From: Halarchaeum rubridurum
GTDB taxonomy: Archaea; Halobacteriota; Halobacteria; Halobacteriales; Halobacteriaceae
Direction: 5' to 3'
NCBI RefSeq assembly: GCF_014647115.1
Contig: NZ_BMOO01000003.1
Coordinates: 1-64,000 of the forward strand
Length of the DNA: 64,000 nt
This document shows, piece by piece, positions 1 to 8,335 of the stretch. Every line of letters begins with the position of its first letter. The stretch's first letter is position 1. The notes under the pieces are model-generated. The model saw only the letters and a program-made list of their open reading frames with translations, did no database searches and had not been told where the DNA came from. A program made the position numbers and the translations under genes.

Positions 1-28
1 CCGAATCGCGTCCCGGCGCTTCGCGTTT

Positions 29-1081
29 TCAGGGTGCTTCGTCGCGCGCGACCGTGATCTCGTAGGCCCGGACGTCCTCGTCGGCGGCGACGGCGACGCC
101 GACGGTGACGACGTCGCCGTCCGCGATCTCGACGTCGACGCTCGCCACCTCCTCCGTCTCCTCGTGCTCCGTGTTGACGATTCGCCCACGGACGGTGCGC
201 GTGTTCCCGCGTTCGACGTCGCGGCCCTCGACGGTCGCGTAGAGGTCGCCCTCCAGCGTTTCGAGGTCCTTCACGCAGCGCCGGATGGAGGCGTAGCGCC
301 GCGGGAGGGTCGGCGTCTCGTCGTCGGCGAGCAGTTCGGTCTCGGCGGTCGTCCAGAGGACGGTGCCGAAGAAGCCGAGGACGAGGAAGCCGAGCGCGGA
401 GCGATTGAAGATGACGGCGTACTGGTCGGGGTTGGAGCCGACCGCGCCCTGCGTGGCGTAGATGGAGTAGTCGCCGTCGGCGACGGCGAGCAGCGGCGTC
501 GTGACGCCGCGGCGGGCGCGCGCCGCGCTGGCGATGCGGCCGTAGTCGTACGTCCGGCGGTCGGGCGCGTCGGCGGCCGGGGTGACGACCAACTCGACGT
601 CGACGCCGCGCTCGCGTGCCGCCGCGAGTTCGTCCTCGAAGCGCCCGACGAGCGCGGGCGTCAAGGAGAGCGCGAGTTCGTACTCGGCGCGCGTGATGAC
701 CTCCTCGAAGTACCGGAGGATGGTGGTCCGGCTCTTGACGAGCGAGACGGCCTCGGTCTCCCGCTCGGGGGCGGTGTAGAGGGATTCGAGGTCGTCCACG
801 AGGTCGGTGAGCGAGGCCCGCAACCCCGCGAAGGCCTCCTCGGGGTCGACGGCGACGACGGTCATCGGGCGCGACTCGCGAATCTCGACGAGCCCGCGGT
901 CCCCGAGGCTACGGACGGTGTCGTAGACGCGTGGTTGTGGAACGTCCGTCCGGTCCGCGATTTCGCTCGCCGTCAGTTCGCCGTGTTCGAGGACGACGAG
1001 GTACGCGGCGATCTCGTACTCGCCGAGGTCGAACCCCTCCCCGACGTGTTCGAGGACGGTTCGGAGGTCGGACTCGCTCAT
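29..1081 (-). CDS. TrmB family transcriptional regulator
   Basis: Sugar- or metabolite-responsive DNA-binding regulator of the TrmB family, 350 aa. An N-terminal winged helix spans about residues 20-75, with recognition-helix region [14 protein letters not shown] phospholipase-D-like middle domain and a C-terminal beta-rich effector-binding domain follow, as in full-length haloarchaeal TrmB proteins that control central carbon genes. The start is ATG. It is divergent from the mscS gene with under 100 nt between them, so the two promoters share a short region. The ligand cannot be told from sequence. Confidence 0.85.
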   Translation of the reverse strand: MSESDLRTVLEHVGEGFDLGEYEIAAYLVVLEHGELTASEIADRTDVPQPRVYDTVRSLGDRGLVEIRESRPMTVVAVDPEEAFAGLRASLTDLVDDLESLYTAPERETEAVSLVKSRTTILRYFEEVITRAEYELALSLTPALVGRFEDELAAARERGVDVELVVTPAADAPDRRTYDYGRIASAARARRGVTTPLLAVADGDYSIYATQGAVGSNPDQYAVIFNRSALGFLVLGFFGTVLWTTAETELLADDETPTLPRRYASIRRCVKDLETLEGDLYATVEGRDVERGNTRTVRGRIVNTEHEETEEVASVDVEIADGDVVTVGVAVAADEDVRAYEITVARDEAP

Positions 1082-1174
1082 GGGCGCACGTGCGCGTCCA
1101 CCGGGCTAAAAACCACCCGCTTCCGCGGGGCGTCGAGGACAACCCTTTTCGCCACGCCCGCCAATCCGGTGGAT

Positions 1175-2083
1175 ATGCCGTGGCCGAGCACCGCCCGAGA
1201 GTTCGTCTCGCGCGTTGGGACCCTGATGCACGACTTCGGGCCCGTCGTCGCGGTGCTCGCCGTCGTCGCCGGCTGGTACCTCGGGCGCGTCCTCACGGGC
1301 GTCCTCGGTCGACGCGTCGCCCGGCGCTTCATGCGCCCGTCCGTGACGCGCACCGTCCTCCGGCTCATCCGCACGGGCGCGCTCGGCGTGGGCGTGCTCG
1401 TCGCCGTCTGGTCGCTCGGACTCGGCCTCGGAAACCTCGTCGTCTCCGTCACGGTCTTCTCCGCCGTGCTCGGTCTCGTCCTCGCGCCCATCGTCGGGAG
1501 CATCCTTAACGGCATCTTCGTGCTCGCCGACCAGCCCTACGAGATAGGCGACATGATCGAGTTCACGGACACGGGCCAGCGCGGTTTCGTCGAGGACATC
1601 ACGCTGCGCTACACGAAGGTGTTCACGCTCGACAACACCTTCCTCGTGATGCCGAACGGCGAGATGCGCGAGGCGAACATCGTGAACTACTCCGCGGAGG
1701 ACGAACGCACCCGCTGTTCGCTGACCGTCCAGATGACCTACGAGAGCGACATCGCCACCGCCCGCTCGGCCATCGAGCGCGCCGCCGCGACCTGCGACGA
1801 GGTCATCGAGGGCGGCCCCGACATCCGCATCGGGAGCGCGCGCTACCCCGCGAAGCCGCGCTGTTACATCGACGAGTACGCCGACAGCGGCGTGAACCTC
1901 ACGCTGCGCTACTGGGCGAAACAGCCCTACCGGCTCGGTGCCGTCCGCTCCGCCGTCCAGACGCGCATCTGGGACGAGGTGCAGGCCCGCGAGGACGTCG
2001 CGTTCGCCTACCCGCACGTCCAGCACGTCTTCGACGAGGAGGAGAGCGGCGAGGCGAAGGTAGCGCTCAGACGGGAACGGTGA
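1175..2083 (+). CDS. MscS-type mechanosensitive ion channel
   Basis: Small-conductance mechanosensitive channel in the cytoplasmic membrane that releases solutes on hypo-osmotic shock. The 302 aa protein has three predicted membrane helices (about residues 15-35, 60-80 and 85-115). The last is glycine/alanine-rich and pore-like, and is followed by the soluble MscS beta domain with ADQPYEIGDMI, typical of the family. The reading frame stays open far upstream, but homology begins near this ATG and the upstream part is the antisense of trmB. Its 3' end overlaps the convergent Usp gene by 17 nt. Confidence 0.88.
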   Translation: MPWPSTAREFVSRVGTLMHDFGPVVAVLAVVAGWYLGRVLTGVLGRRVARRFMRPSVTRTVLRLIRTGALGVGVLVAVWSLGLGLGNLVVSVTVFSAVLGLVLAPIVGSILNGIFVLADQPYEIGDMIEFTDTGQRGFVEDITLRYTKVFTLDNTFLVMPNGEMREANIVNYSAEDERTRCSLTVQMTYESDIATARSAIERAAATCDEVIEGGPDIRIGSARYPAKPRCYIDEYADSGVNLTLRYWAKQPYRLGAVRSAVQTRIWDEVQAREDVAFAYPHVQHVFDEEESGEAKVALRRER

Positions 2084-2468
2084 CGAGTTCGCAGTCGAGT
2101 TGCTCGCGGAGGTAGGACTCGACGTCGGGTTCGCCGAGGAGCGAGCGGAGGGCCTTGCGCCAGCGCGAGACCTGTGCGCTCCCGATGACGACGACGTCGG
2201 CGTCCTCCGCGGCGACCTCGTCGAGGATGGTCTCCTCGACCATGAAGGAGCGCCGGACGACGTAGCGGGTGCGCTCGACGGTGCCGAAGGCGCGCTCGAC
2301 GGCGCGCTTGAGGTCGCTCCACGTGACGCGACGGTCGTTCTGGTAGAGATCGACGTGGAGGACGGTGAGGCTGGCGTCGCGGTCAGCGGCGAGGTCGATG
2401 GCGGCCTGGAGCGTCGCGCGCGAGTGTTCGGTGAGCGGGTAACGGACCGGCACGACGACGGTTGTCAT
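2067..2468 (-). CDS. Universal stress protein (UspA) domain protein
   Basis: Single-domain cytosolic Usp of 133 aa. The N-terminal strand VVVPVRYPLTEHS and the late VVIGSAQVS segment match the Usp fold. The canonical ATP-binding pattern G-x2-G-x9-G-S/T is not intact after VVIGS (AQVSRWRKALRSLLG), so nucleotide binding is uncertain. The internal ATG was chosen because the fold starts there; upstream codons in the same frame run through the neighbouring gene. It ends inside the convergent mscS gene. Confidence 0.8.
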   Translation of the reverse strand: MTTVVVPVRYPLTEHSRATLQAAIDLAADRDASLTVLHVDLYQNDRRVTWSDLKRAVERAFGTVERTRYVVRRSFMVEETILDEVAAEDADVVVIGSAQVSRWRKALRSLLGEPDVESYLREQLDCELVTVPV

Positions 2469-2552
2469 CACTGTCCCCGAGGGTTCCCCCCGGCCTAAGC
2501 GTTCCCCACTGCGACGGGGGAACTTAAGGGCGCGACGCGCCGACGACCGTGT

Positions 2553-2789
2553 ATGTTCGAGGTGGAGACCGACGACGGGACGTTCTACGCCGCGGAGGAC
2601 GAGGGCGAACGCGGCGACGAGGGGGCGTTCCTCGTCGTCTACCGGACGCCGGACCGGGAGACGCGCTACGGCTGGTACTGCACGAACTGCGAGTCGGTAG
2701 ACAACGCGATGGATGCGATGGGGACCATCGTCTGTAACGTCTGCGGGAACTACCGGAAGCCGGACGAGTGGGACGCCGCGCACGAATAG
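2553..2789 (+). CDS. Small zinc-ribbon protein (DUF5816-like)
   Basis: 78 aa acidic protein with two CxxC knuckles (YCTNC about residue 44 and CNVC about residue 64), which suggests one structural zinc. It resembles small haloarchaeal zinc-ribbon proteins of unknown function. The ATG is preceded by only a short gap, consistent with a leaderless or near-leaderless mRNA. Its last codons lie inside the first copy of a 50-nt direct repeat. The DUF assignment is from memory of the family and is tentative. Confidence 0.7.
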   Translation: MFEVETDDGTFYAAEDEGERGDEGAFLVVYRTPDRETRYGWYCTNCESVDNAMDAMGTIVCNVCGNYRKPDEWDAAHE

Positions 2790-2832
2790 CGTCGTTCCGA
2801 GCGCGAGCGAGGAACGACGGAGAGACGAGCGG
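2783..2832. repeat. 50-nt direct repeat, copy A (contains a dyad)
   Basis: First of two near-identical copies (one visible mismatch). The core has the inverted repeat GTCGTTCC...GGAACGAC around a short GAGCG-rich loop, so each copy could form a hairpin. This copy starts within the last codons of the upstream zinc-ribbon gene. Confidence 0.85.
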
Positions 2833-2914
2833 GAGTGAGCGTGGGCGAACGACACGCGAGCAGCGTGGTCGCTCTGCGACCACGGTACGACGAGCGGGGA
2901 GCGATAGCGACCCG

Positions 2915-2964
2915 CGAATAGCGTCGTTCCGAGCGTGAGCGAGGAACGACGGAGAGACGAGCGG
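2915..2964. repeat. 50-nt direct repeat, copy B (contains a dyad)
   Basis: Second copy, 132 nt after copy A, with the same GTCGTTCC/GGAACGAC dyad. The copy includes the TAG that ends the upstream gene in copy A, so it may be a local tandem duplication of the gene's tail and terminator region. A dispersed haloarchaeal repeat element is an alternative. Confidence 0.85.
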
Positions 2965-3119
2965 TGAAGCCGCGAGTACGGCGGGCGCGCTTCCCCGAGA
3001 CCTTCTCGCGACGCTCGCGCCGACGCCGCGTTCTCCGACGGTGCGCGACGTCGCGGACGGCTCGCTCGCCGCGACCGCCGGGCTCGCGGGACGTCCCATC
3101 GACCCGGACACAAACGTAA

Positions 3120-3136
3120 TGTTTTCTGAGAAAACA
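3120..3136. promoter_or_regulatory. Perfect palindrome, probable operator
   Basis: TGTTTTCTGAGAAAACA is a perfect 7-3-7 inverted repeat located 20 nt before the ATG at 3157. It overlaps the region where the start of transcription is expected. A dimeric repressor binding here could block the O-demethylase-like gene. The cognate regulator is not known. Confidence 0.55.
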
Positions 3137-3156
3137 CTTCTTCGTGGGTGTTTCCC

Positions 3157-4530
3157 ATGAGCGACTCACTATCGGACGTCATCGACGAGGCGGGGAGCGC
3201 GCTGGAACTCGTACGGAGTAACTACCTCTATCCCGAGGACTTGTTGGACCTCGGTGGCGACATCCCCTCGGAGTTCTCGAACTGGCGCGAGGAGCAGCGA
3301 GCGTGGACGGACGGCGCGACGCTGATGGACCAGTCCCAGCACATGGTGGACTTGATTCTGGAGGGCCCGGAGGCGGTGGAGCTCCTCGCGGACCTCGGAA
3401 TCAACGACTTCGACGGGTTCGCGCCGGGGAAGGCGAAGCAGTTCGTGGCGTGCAACCCCGACGGCTACGTCATCGGCGACGCGATCCTCTTCTACCTCGA
3501 CGAGGGGGAACTCGACCTCGTGGGGACGCCGCCGGCGGCGAACTGGGTGGAGTACCACGTCGAGACGGGCGACTACGACGTGACGGCGGAGCGCGAGGAG
3601 AACGCGCTGCGACGCGACGGCCCGCCACAGCGGTTCCGCTATCAGGTGCAGGGGCCGAACGCGCTCGACATCATGCGGGAGGCCATCGACGGGCCGCTCC
3701 CGGACGTCGCGTTCTTCAACTTCGATACGGTGACCATCGCGGGCCACGACGTCGAGGCGCTGCGCCACGGGATGCTGAGCGAGGCGGGCCTCGAACTCTT
3801 CGGCCCGTGGGAGTACCGCGAGGACGTCCGCGAGGCCATCGTGGACGCCGGCGAGGGGTACGGGCTCGTCCCCTGCGGGATGAAGGCCTACTTCACGAAC
3901 AACGTCAACGGCTGGGTGCCCGCGCCGCTCCCCGCCGTCTACAGCGAGAGCACGGCGGAGTACCGGGAGTGGCTCGGCGACCGGGGGTGGGAGGCCGGCT
4001 TCTCCGTCGGCGGGAGCCTCCGCGCGGACGACGTGAGCGACTACTACCTGAACCCCATCGAGATCGGCTACGGCTCCTTCGTCGACTTCGACCACGACTT
4101 CGTCGGGAAGGAGGCGGTGCGCGAGATGACGGCGCGCGACCAGCGCACGAAGGTCTCGCTCATCTGGGACCGGGACGACGTCGTCGACGCGACGGCGGGC
4201 CTCTTCGAGGACCCGACGACGAAGTCGATGGACTTCCCGCGCCCGCAGTACGCGCTGTCGATGTACGACCGCGTGGAGGTGGACGGCGAGACCGTGGGTA
4301 TCTCGAAGTGGCCGTGCTACCGCGACCACGTCCAGGAGATGATGTCGCTCGGAATCGTCGATTCGGACCTCGCCGAACCCGGAACGGCGGTCACGGTCGT
4401 CTGGGGCGAGGCCGACTCGCCGAAGGCGAACGTCGAACCCCACGAGGAAATCGAGATCGACGCCGTCGTCGAGTCCATCCCCTACCACGACGAGGACAAA
4501 CGGAAGTCGACGGACTACGGCGGGGCGTGA
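3157..4530 (+). CDS. GcvT-like aminomethyltransferase / vanillate O-demethylase family protein
   Basis: 457 aa member of the tetrahydrofolate-binding GcvT fold. The segment NGWVPAPLPAVY followed by EYREWLG closely resembles LigM/DesA-type O-demethylases, which move an aryl methyl group to tetrahydrofolate. The C-terminal beta-barrel (about residues 340-457) is typical of GcvT. It is not beside glycine cleavage genes, which favours a demethylase or one-carbon scavenging role over glycine cleavage. The ATG was preferred to a GTG 9 nt upstream. An operator-like palindrome precedes it. The exact substrate is unknown. Confidence 0.72.
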   Translation: MSDSLSDVIDEAGSALELVRSNYLYPEDLLDLGGDIPSEFSNWREEQRAWTDGATLMDQSQHMVDLILEGPEAVELLADLGINDFDGFAPGKAKQFVACNPDGYVIGDAILFYLDEGELDLVGTPPAANWVEYHVETGDYDVTAEREENALRRDGPPQRFRYQVQGPNALDIMREAIDGPLPDVAFFNFDTVTIAGHDVEALRHGMLSEAGLELFGPWEYREDVREAIVDAGEGYGLVPCGMKAYFTNNVNGWVPAPLPAVYSESTAEYREWLGDRGWEAGFSVGGSLRADDVSDYYLNPIEIGYGSFVDFDHDFVGKEAVREMTARDQRTKVSLIWDRDDVVDATAGLFEDPTTKSMDFPRPQYALSMYDRVEVDGETVGISKWPCYRDHVQEMMSLGIVDSDLAEPGTAVTVVWGEADSPKANVEPHEEIEIDAVVESIPYHDEDKRKSTDYGGA

Positions 4531-4664
4531 GACGGCGACGGTGAGAGGACGCGGCGTCGCGGGGTCGTACCGGCGCGCCCGCCTCCCGGCGGGCGTGCGT
4601 CCCGTCGGCGCACCTCTCGGCGGGAGCCTCCACCTTTAGGGTCGGCTCGCGCGAACCACGTGGC

Positions 4665-6101
4665 GTGACCATCACCGCAGCACGGATGGCGGCCGTCGAC
4701 CGGAACGCGGCCGCCCTCGACGTCTCGACGAAGCAGTTGATGGAGTCGAGCGGGCACGCCCTCGCCCGCGCGGTCCGCGACGTCGCCGCCCCGGGCGACT
4801 CGGTGGCAGTCGTCGCGGGCCGCGGGAACAACGGCGGGGACGCCTTCGTCGCCGCGCGCTTCCTCGACGCCGACTTCGACGTCTCCGTCTCGCTCCTCGG
4901 CCGCCCGGAGACGATCACGACCGACATCGCCCGCGAGAACTGGGACGCCCTCCGGGCCGCGGAGGTCGACGCCGAGCGCGTCCTCGACTCGACGGCGCTC
5001 GACCTCGGCGACCCGGACGTCGTCCTCGACGGCGTGCTCGGGACGGGCGTGACGGGCGCGCCGCGCGAACCCGAGCGCTCGGCCATCGTCGCCGCGAACG
5101 AGGCCGACGCGGCGGTCGTCTCCGTCGACGTCCCCTCGGGAATGGACGCGGACACGGGCGACGTGGCGGACGTCGCCGTCGACGCGGACCGCGTGGTGAC
5201 CTTCCACGACCTGAAGCCCGGACTCGTGGGTCGGGACGACGTGACGGTCGCGGACATCGGCATCCCGGACGCGGCGGAGACGTTCGTCGGCCCCGGCGAC
5301 CTGCTGTCGCTCGAACGCGACCCGACGGCGCACAAGGGCGACTTCGGGCGCGTGATGGTGATCGGTGGGGGCCCCTACACGGGCGCGCCGGCGCTCTGCG
5401 CGCAGGCGGCCCTGCGGGCCGGTGCGGACCTCGCGTACGTCGCCTGTCCGGCCGCCATCGCCGGGGAGGTGCAGGGGTACGCGGCGGACCTCATCGTCGA
5501 GTCCTACGAGGGCGAGCGCCTCCGCCCCCGGCACGTCGACGACCTGCTCGCGGCCGCCGCCGACCGCGACGTCGTCGTCATCGGGCCGGGCCTCGGGGGC
5601 GCGACGGACACCCTCGACGCCGTCCGCGACTTCCTCGCGGGCTACGACGGGACGGCCGTGGTCGACGCCGACGCGCTCCAGGTCGTGCCCGAGGTCGAGA
5701 CGGACGCGACTCTCGTCTGTACGCCCCACCAGGGCGAGCTCGTGAAGATGGGCGGCCCGCGCGTCGACGACTGGGAGGAGCGCGCCGCGCTCGTCGCCGA
5801 GTTCGCGGCCGACCTCGACGTCACGCTCGTCGTGAAGGGCGCGTACGACGTGGTCTCGGACGGCGAGACGACGCGCGCGAACCGCACCGGGAACCCCGGG
5901 ATGACCGTCGGCGGGACGGGCGACGTCCTCGCGGGTATCACGGGCGCGATGGCGTCCACGCAGGAGCCCGCGCAGGCCGCCGCGATCGCCGCGTACGCGA
6001 ACGGGGCCGCGGGCGACGCGGTCGTCGACGAGCAGGGGTACGGCCTGCTCGCCTCCGACCTCTTGGGGGCGATTCCGACGGCGCTGTGGGGGGAGCGATG
6101 A
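4665..6101 (+). CDS. nnrD: Bifunctional NAD(P)H-hydrate epimerase / ADP-dependent dehydratase
   Basis: Metabolite-repair enzyme of 478 aa with two fused domains. The N-terminal YjeF_N epimerase domain (about residues 1-205) carries GRGNNGGDAF and the VDVPSGMDADTG motif. The C-terminal YjeF_C/ribokinase-like dehydratase domain (about 215-478) carries HKGDFGRVMVIGG and GNPGMTVGGTGDVLAG. Together they convert damaged hydrated NAD(P)H back to NAD(P)H. The start is GTG. The TGA overlaps the ATG of moaC (ATGA), indicating translational coupling. Confidence 0.93.
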   Translation: MTITAARMAAVDRNAAALDVSTKQLMESSGHALARAVRDVAAPGDSVAVVAGRGNNGGDAFVAARFLDADFDVSVSLLGRPETITTDIARENWDALRAAEVDAERVLDSTALDLGDPDVVLDGVLGTGVTGAPREPERSAIVAANEADAAVVSVDVPSGMDADTGDVADVAVDADRVVTFHDLKPGLVGRDDVTVADIGIPDAAETFVGPGDLLSLERDPTAHKGDFGRVMVIGGGPYTGAPALCAQAALRAGADLAYVACPAAIAGEVQGYAADLIVESYEGERLRPRHVDDLLAAAADRDVVVIGPGLGGATDTLDAVRDFLAGYDGTAVVDADALQVVPEVETDATLVCTPHQGELVKMGGPRVDDWEERAALVAEFAADLDVTLVVKGAYDVVSDGETTRANRTGNPGMTVGGTGDVLAGITGAMASTQEPAQAAAIAAYANGAAGDAVVDEQGYGLLASDLLGAIPTALWGER

Positions 6102-6685
6102 GCGACGAAGATGTCGGGTCCGAGGCCGACGCCCAGGACGACGCGGACGGTAACACCCGTGACTCCGACGCCGACGCCGACCTGACACACACCACCGAGT
6201 CGGGCGACGTCCAGATGGTGGACGTCGGCGACAAACCCGAGACGGCGCGCCGGGCGGTCGCGCGCGGCGAAATCCACCTCCAGGAGTCGACCGTCACGGC
6301 GATTCGCGACGACGAGGTCGGCAAGGGCGACGTCCTCGCCACGGCGCGCGTCGGCGCGGTGCAGGCCGTCAAGCACACCTGGGAGACGATACCGATGTGC
6401 CACCAGATACCGATAACGAACGTCGAGACGGCCTTCGACGTCCGGGACGACCGCGTCGTCCTCACCGTCACCGTCGAGACGACCGGGCAGACGGGCTGCG
6501 AGATGGAGGCCCTGGAGGGCGTGACGACCGGGCTGAACGTCGTCTGGGATATGGTGAAGGCCGCGGAGAAGCGCGAGGCGCGCGAAGGGGGTCGGGACGG
6601 CGACGCCGTGGCGGCGAGTCAGTACCCCGGGACCGCAATCGAGGGCGTCGCGGTCGTCGAGAAGACGAAGCGCGCGCTCGACTGA
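6098..6685 (+). CDS. moaC: Cyclic pyranopterin monophosphate synthase MoaC
   Basis: Second step of molybdopterin biosynthesis, acting after MoaA to form cPMP. The 195 aa protein has an acidic N-terminal extension of about 35 residues, then the MoaC fold with PMCHQIPI and the catalytic-region EMEALEGVT motif. The ATG at the ATGA overlap with the upstream repair enzyme is the natural start; a GTG 12 nt upstream also exists. The cofactor is needed by haloarchaeal molybdoenzymes such as nitrate or DMSO reductases. Confidence 0.93.
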   Translation: MSDEDVGSEADAQDDADGNTRDSDADADLTHTTESGDVQMVDVGDKPETARRAVARGEIHLQESTVTAIRDDEVGKGDVLATARVGAVQAVKHTWETIPMCHQIPITNVETAFDVRDDRVVLTVTVETTGQTGCEMEALEGVTTGLNVVWDMVKAAEKREAREGGRDGDAVAASQYPGTAIEGVAVVEKTKRALD

Positions 6686-6748
6686 GCGGAGGCGGCGAGC
6701 GTCGTGGTCGCCGGAACCGATACGGGGCCGCCGACCCAGTGCCCGGGC

Positions 6749-7546
6749 ATGGACCTCGGAATCGACGGAACGGTCGCACTCGTCACCGGCGCCAGCAAGG
6801 GCATCGGGAACGCCATCGCCGCACAGCTCGCGAACGAGGGCGCGCGCGTCGTCATCTGCTCGCGCGACGCCGACGAACTCGACGCGGCCGCGGCCGACAT
6901 CGACGGCGAGGTGCTCCCCGTCCGGGCGGACGTGACCGACGACGACGACGTCGCGCGACTGGTCGACGAGACGGTCGCGGAGTACGGCACGCTCGACATC
7001 CTCGTGAACAACGTCGGGACGACGGGCCCCTTCGAACCGCTCGCGGACGTCCCGCGCGACGAGTGGCGCGCGGTGATGGAGACGACGCTCTTCTCGACGA
7101 TGGCGGTCACGCAGGAGGCCCTCCCCTACCTCCGCGAGGACGACTGGGGGCGCATCGTCAACGTCGCCTCCGACGCGGCGCTGATGCCGCACGCGAAGAT
7201 GCCCCAGTACAGCGCCGCGAAGGCGGGCATGGTGAACCTCACGACGAACCTCTCGCGCGCCTACGCGGACGACGGCCTGCTCGTGAACGCCATCGCGCCC
7301 GGGACGACGATGACGCCGCTCGTCGAGGAGATGATGGCGGACATCGCCGCGGAGCGCGGCATCACCGAGGAGGAGGCCGTCCGGGCCTTCCTCGAGGAGG
7401 AGAAGCCGATGATCGACGTGGAGCGCTTCGCCGACCCCGAAGAGGTCGCGGGCGTCGTCGCCTTCCTCGCGAGCGACGTCGCCTCCTACGTCACGGGCTC
7501 CACGTACCGGGTCGACGGCGGCGCGATTCCCAGCATCGACGTCTAG
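6749..7546 (+). CDS. Short-chain dehydrogenase/reductase (SDR)
   Basis: Classical SDR of 265 aa. The NAD(P)-binding TGASKGIG motif is at about residues 12-19, then NNVG, a catalytic Tyr-x3-Lys (YSAAK) and the C-terminal TGSTYRVDGG typical of FabG-like enzymes. The Asp/Arg pattern after beta-2 (CSRDADE) suggests NADP(H). The ATG is preceded by a short spacer after moaC, and the gene may share the nnrD-moaC transcript. The usual catalytic Ser lies in the NVASDAAL strand. The substrate is not deducible. Confidence 0.85.
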   Translation: MDLGIDGTVALVTGASKGIGNAIAAQLANEGARVVICSRDADELDAAAADIDGEVLPVRADVTDDDDVARLVDETVAEYGTLDILVNNVGTTGPFEPLADVPRDEWRAVMETTLFSTMAVTQEALPYLREDDWGRIVNVASDAALMPHAKMPQYSAAKAGMVNLTTNLSRAYADDGLLVNAIAPGTTMTPLVEEMMADIAAERGITEEEAVRAFLEEEKPMIDVERFADPEEVAGVVAFLASDVASYVTGSTYRVDGGAIPSIDV

Positions 7547-7547
7547 C

Positions 7548-8174
7548 TCAGAGCGTCGTCGGGTCGTCGCGGCCGCCGTCGAGGCAGTACCACGCGAGCG
7601 CGAGCGCGCCGAGGGAGAGCAGCGGCGTCACCCACGGGAGCGGGCCGGTCGTCGCGCTCTGGAGGTGCGGGTGGAGGCCGAAAACGTAGTCCGCGACGTC
7701 GTTCGCGGCGAACCAGCACGCGGTGACGACGAGCGCGAACCGGCTCGTTCGACCGTAATACGGGAGGAGGAACGCTTCTGCGACCATCACGAGGTGCGTG
7801 AAGAGGATGCCCCAGTAGCTCCAGACGTCCGGGTAGTACGCGCCGAAGAAGTAGTTGAGCGTGAACGCCGTCCAGAGGCCGTACTTCACCATCGACGCGA
7901 ACGCGAGCGTGTTCAGGACGTCGAGGAACGGCGAGGAGGGGTAGTAACGCCGGCCGAGCCCCCAGAGGGTGAGGAGGCTCGCGGCCAGCCAGCACAGCGA
8001 GAGCGGGCTATCAATGAGCAGCGGCCACGCGAGCACGGGGGTGGCCGTCATCTGTTCGAGGTAGAAGTTCAGCCCGACGAGCACGCCGACGGCGTTCGCA
8101 CAGAGGAGGAGGACCCGCGAGAGCTCGACGTCGAGGTACGGGGCGGCGACCCGCTCCGGGAGTGGCGTCCACAT
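7548..8174 (-). CDS. DUF1405 family integral membrane protein
   Basis: 208 aa polytopic membrane protein with six or seven hydrophobic helices and the family-like NFYLEQM and HLVMVAEAFLLPYYG segments. It matches the conserved archaeal/Bacillus DUF1405 family, whose function is unknown. It is convergent with the SDR gene, with only a few nt between the stops. Confidence 0.78.
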   Translation of the reverse strand: MWTPLPERVAAPYLDVELSRVLLLCANAVGVLVGLNFYLEQMTATPVLAWPLLIDSPLSLCWLAASLLTLWGLGRRYYPSSPFLDVLNTLAFASMVKYGLWTAFTLNYFFGAYYPDVWSYWGILFTHLVMVAEAFLLPYYGRTSRFALVVTACWFAANDVADYVFGLHPHLQSATTGPLPWVTPLLSLGALALAWYCLDGGRDDPTTL

Positions 8175-8335
8175 GGCGGAGCGCTACACCCGGCGGCGTT
8201 GTAGGCTTCCCGCCTTCCGGCGTGCCCCCGAGTCGTCGCGTGGACCCGCTCGTGTCGTCGCGCGGTGTACAGCACACGGCGCGCACGGTGGCTTCGCGTT
8301 CGGCGGCGGCCTCGCGGCGCCCTCGGTCGACCTCT

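Larger units (their letters stand above)
2790..3156. other. Intergenic region with repeat pair and operator-like palindrome
   Basis: About 370 nt without a convincing gene; the open frames here lack family features. It holds most of repeat copy A, all of copy B, and near the right end the palindrome that precedes the O-demethylase-like gene. An AT-richer stretch at 3110-3140 is the likely promoter of that gene. Confidence 0.6.

Noticed and set aside
164-1174. Open frame upstream of the MscS gene
   Set aside because: It is antisense to trmB and has biased composition; GC-rich haloarchaeal DNA produces such shadow frames.
2524-3111. Minus-strand open frames across the repeat region
   Set aside because: Low-complexity Arg/Ser sequence built from the duplicated repeats, with no plausible start or family.
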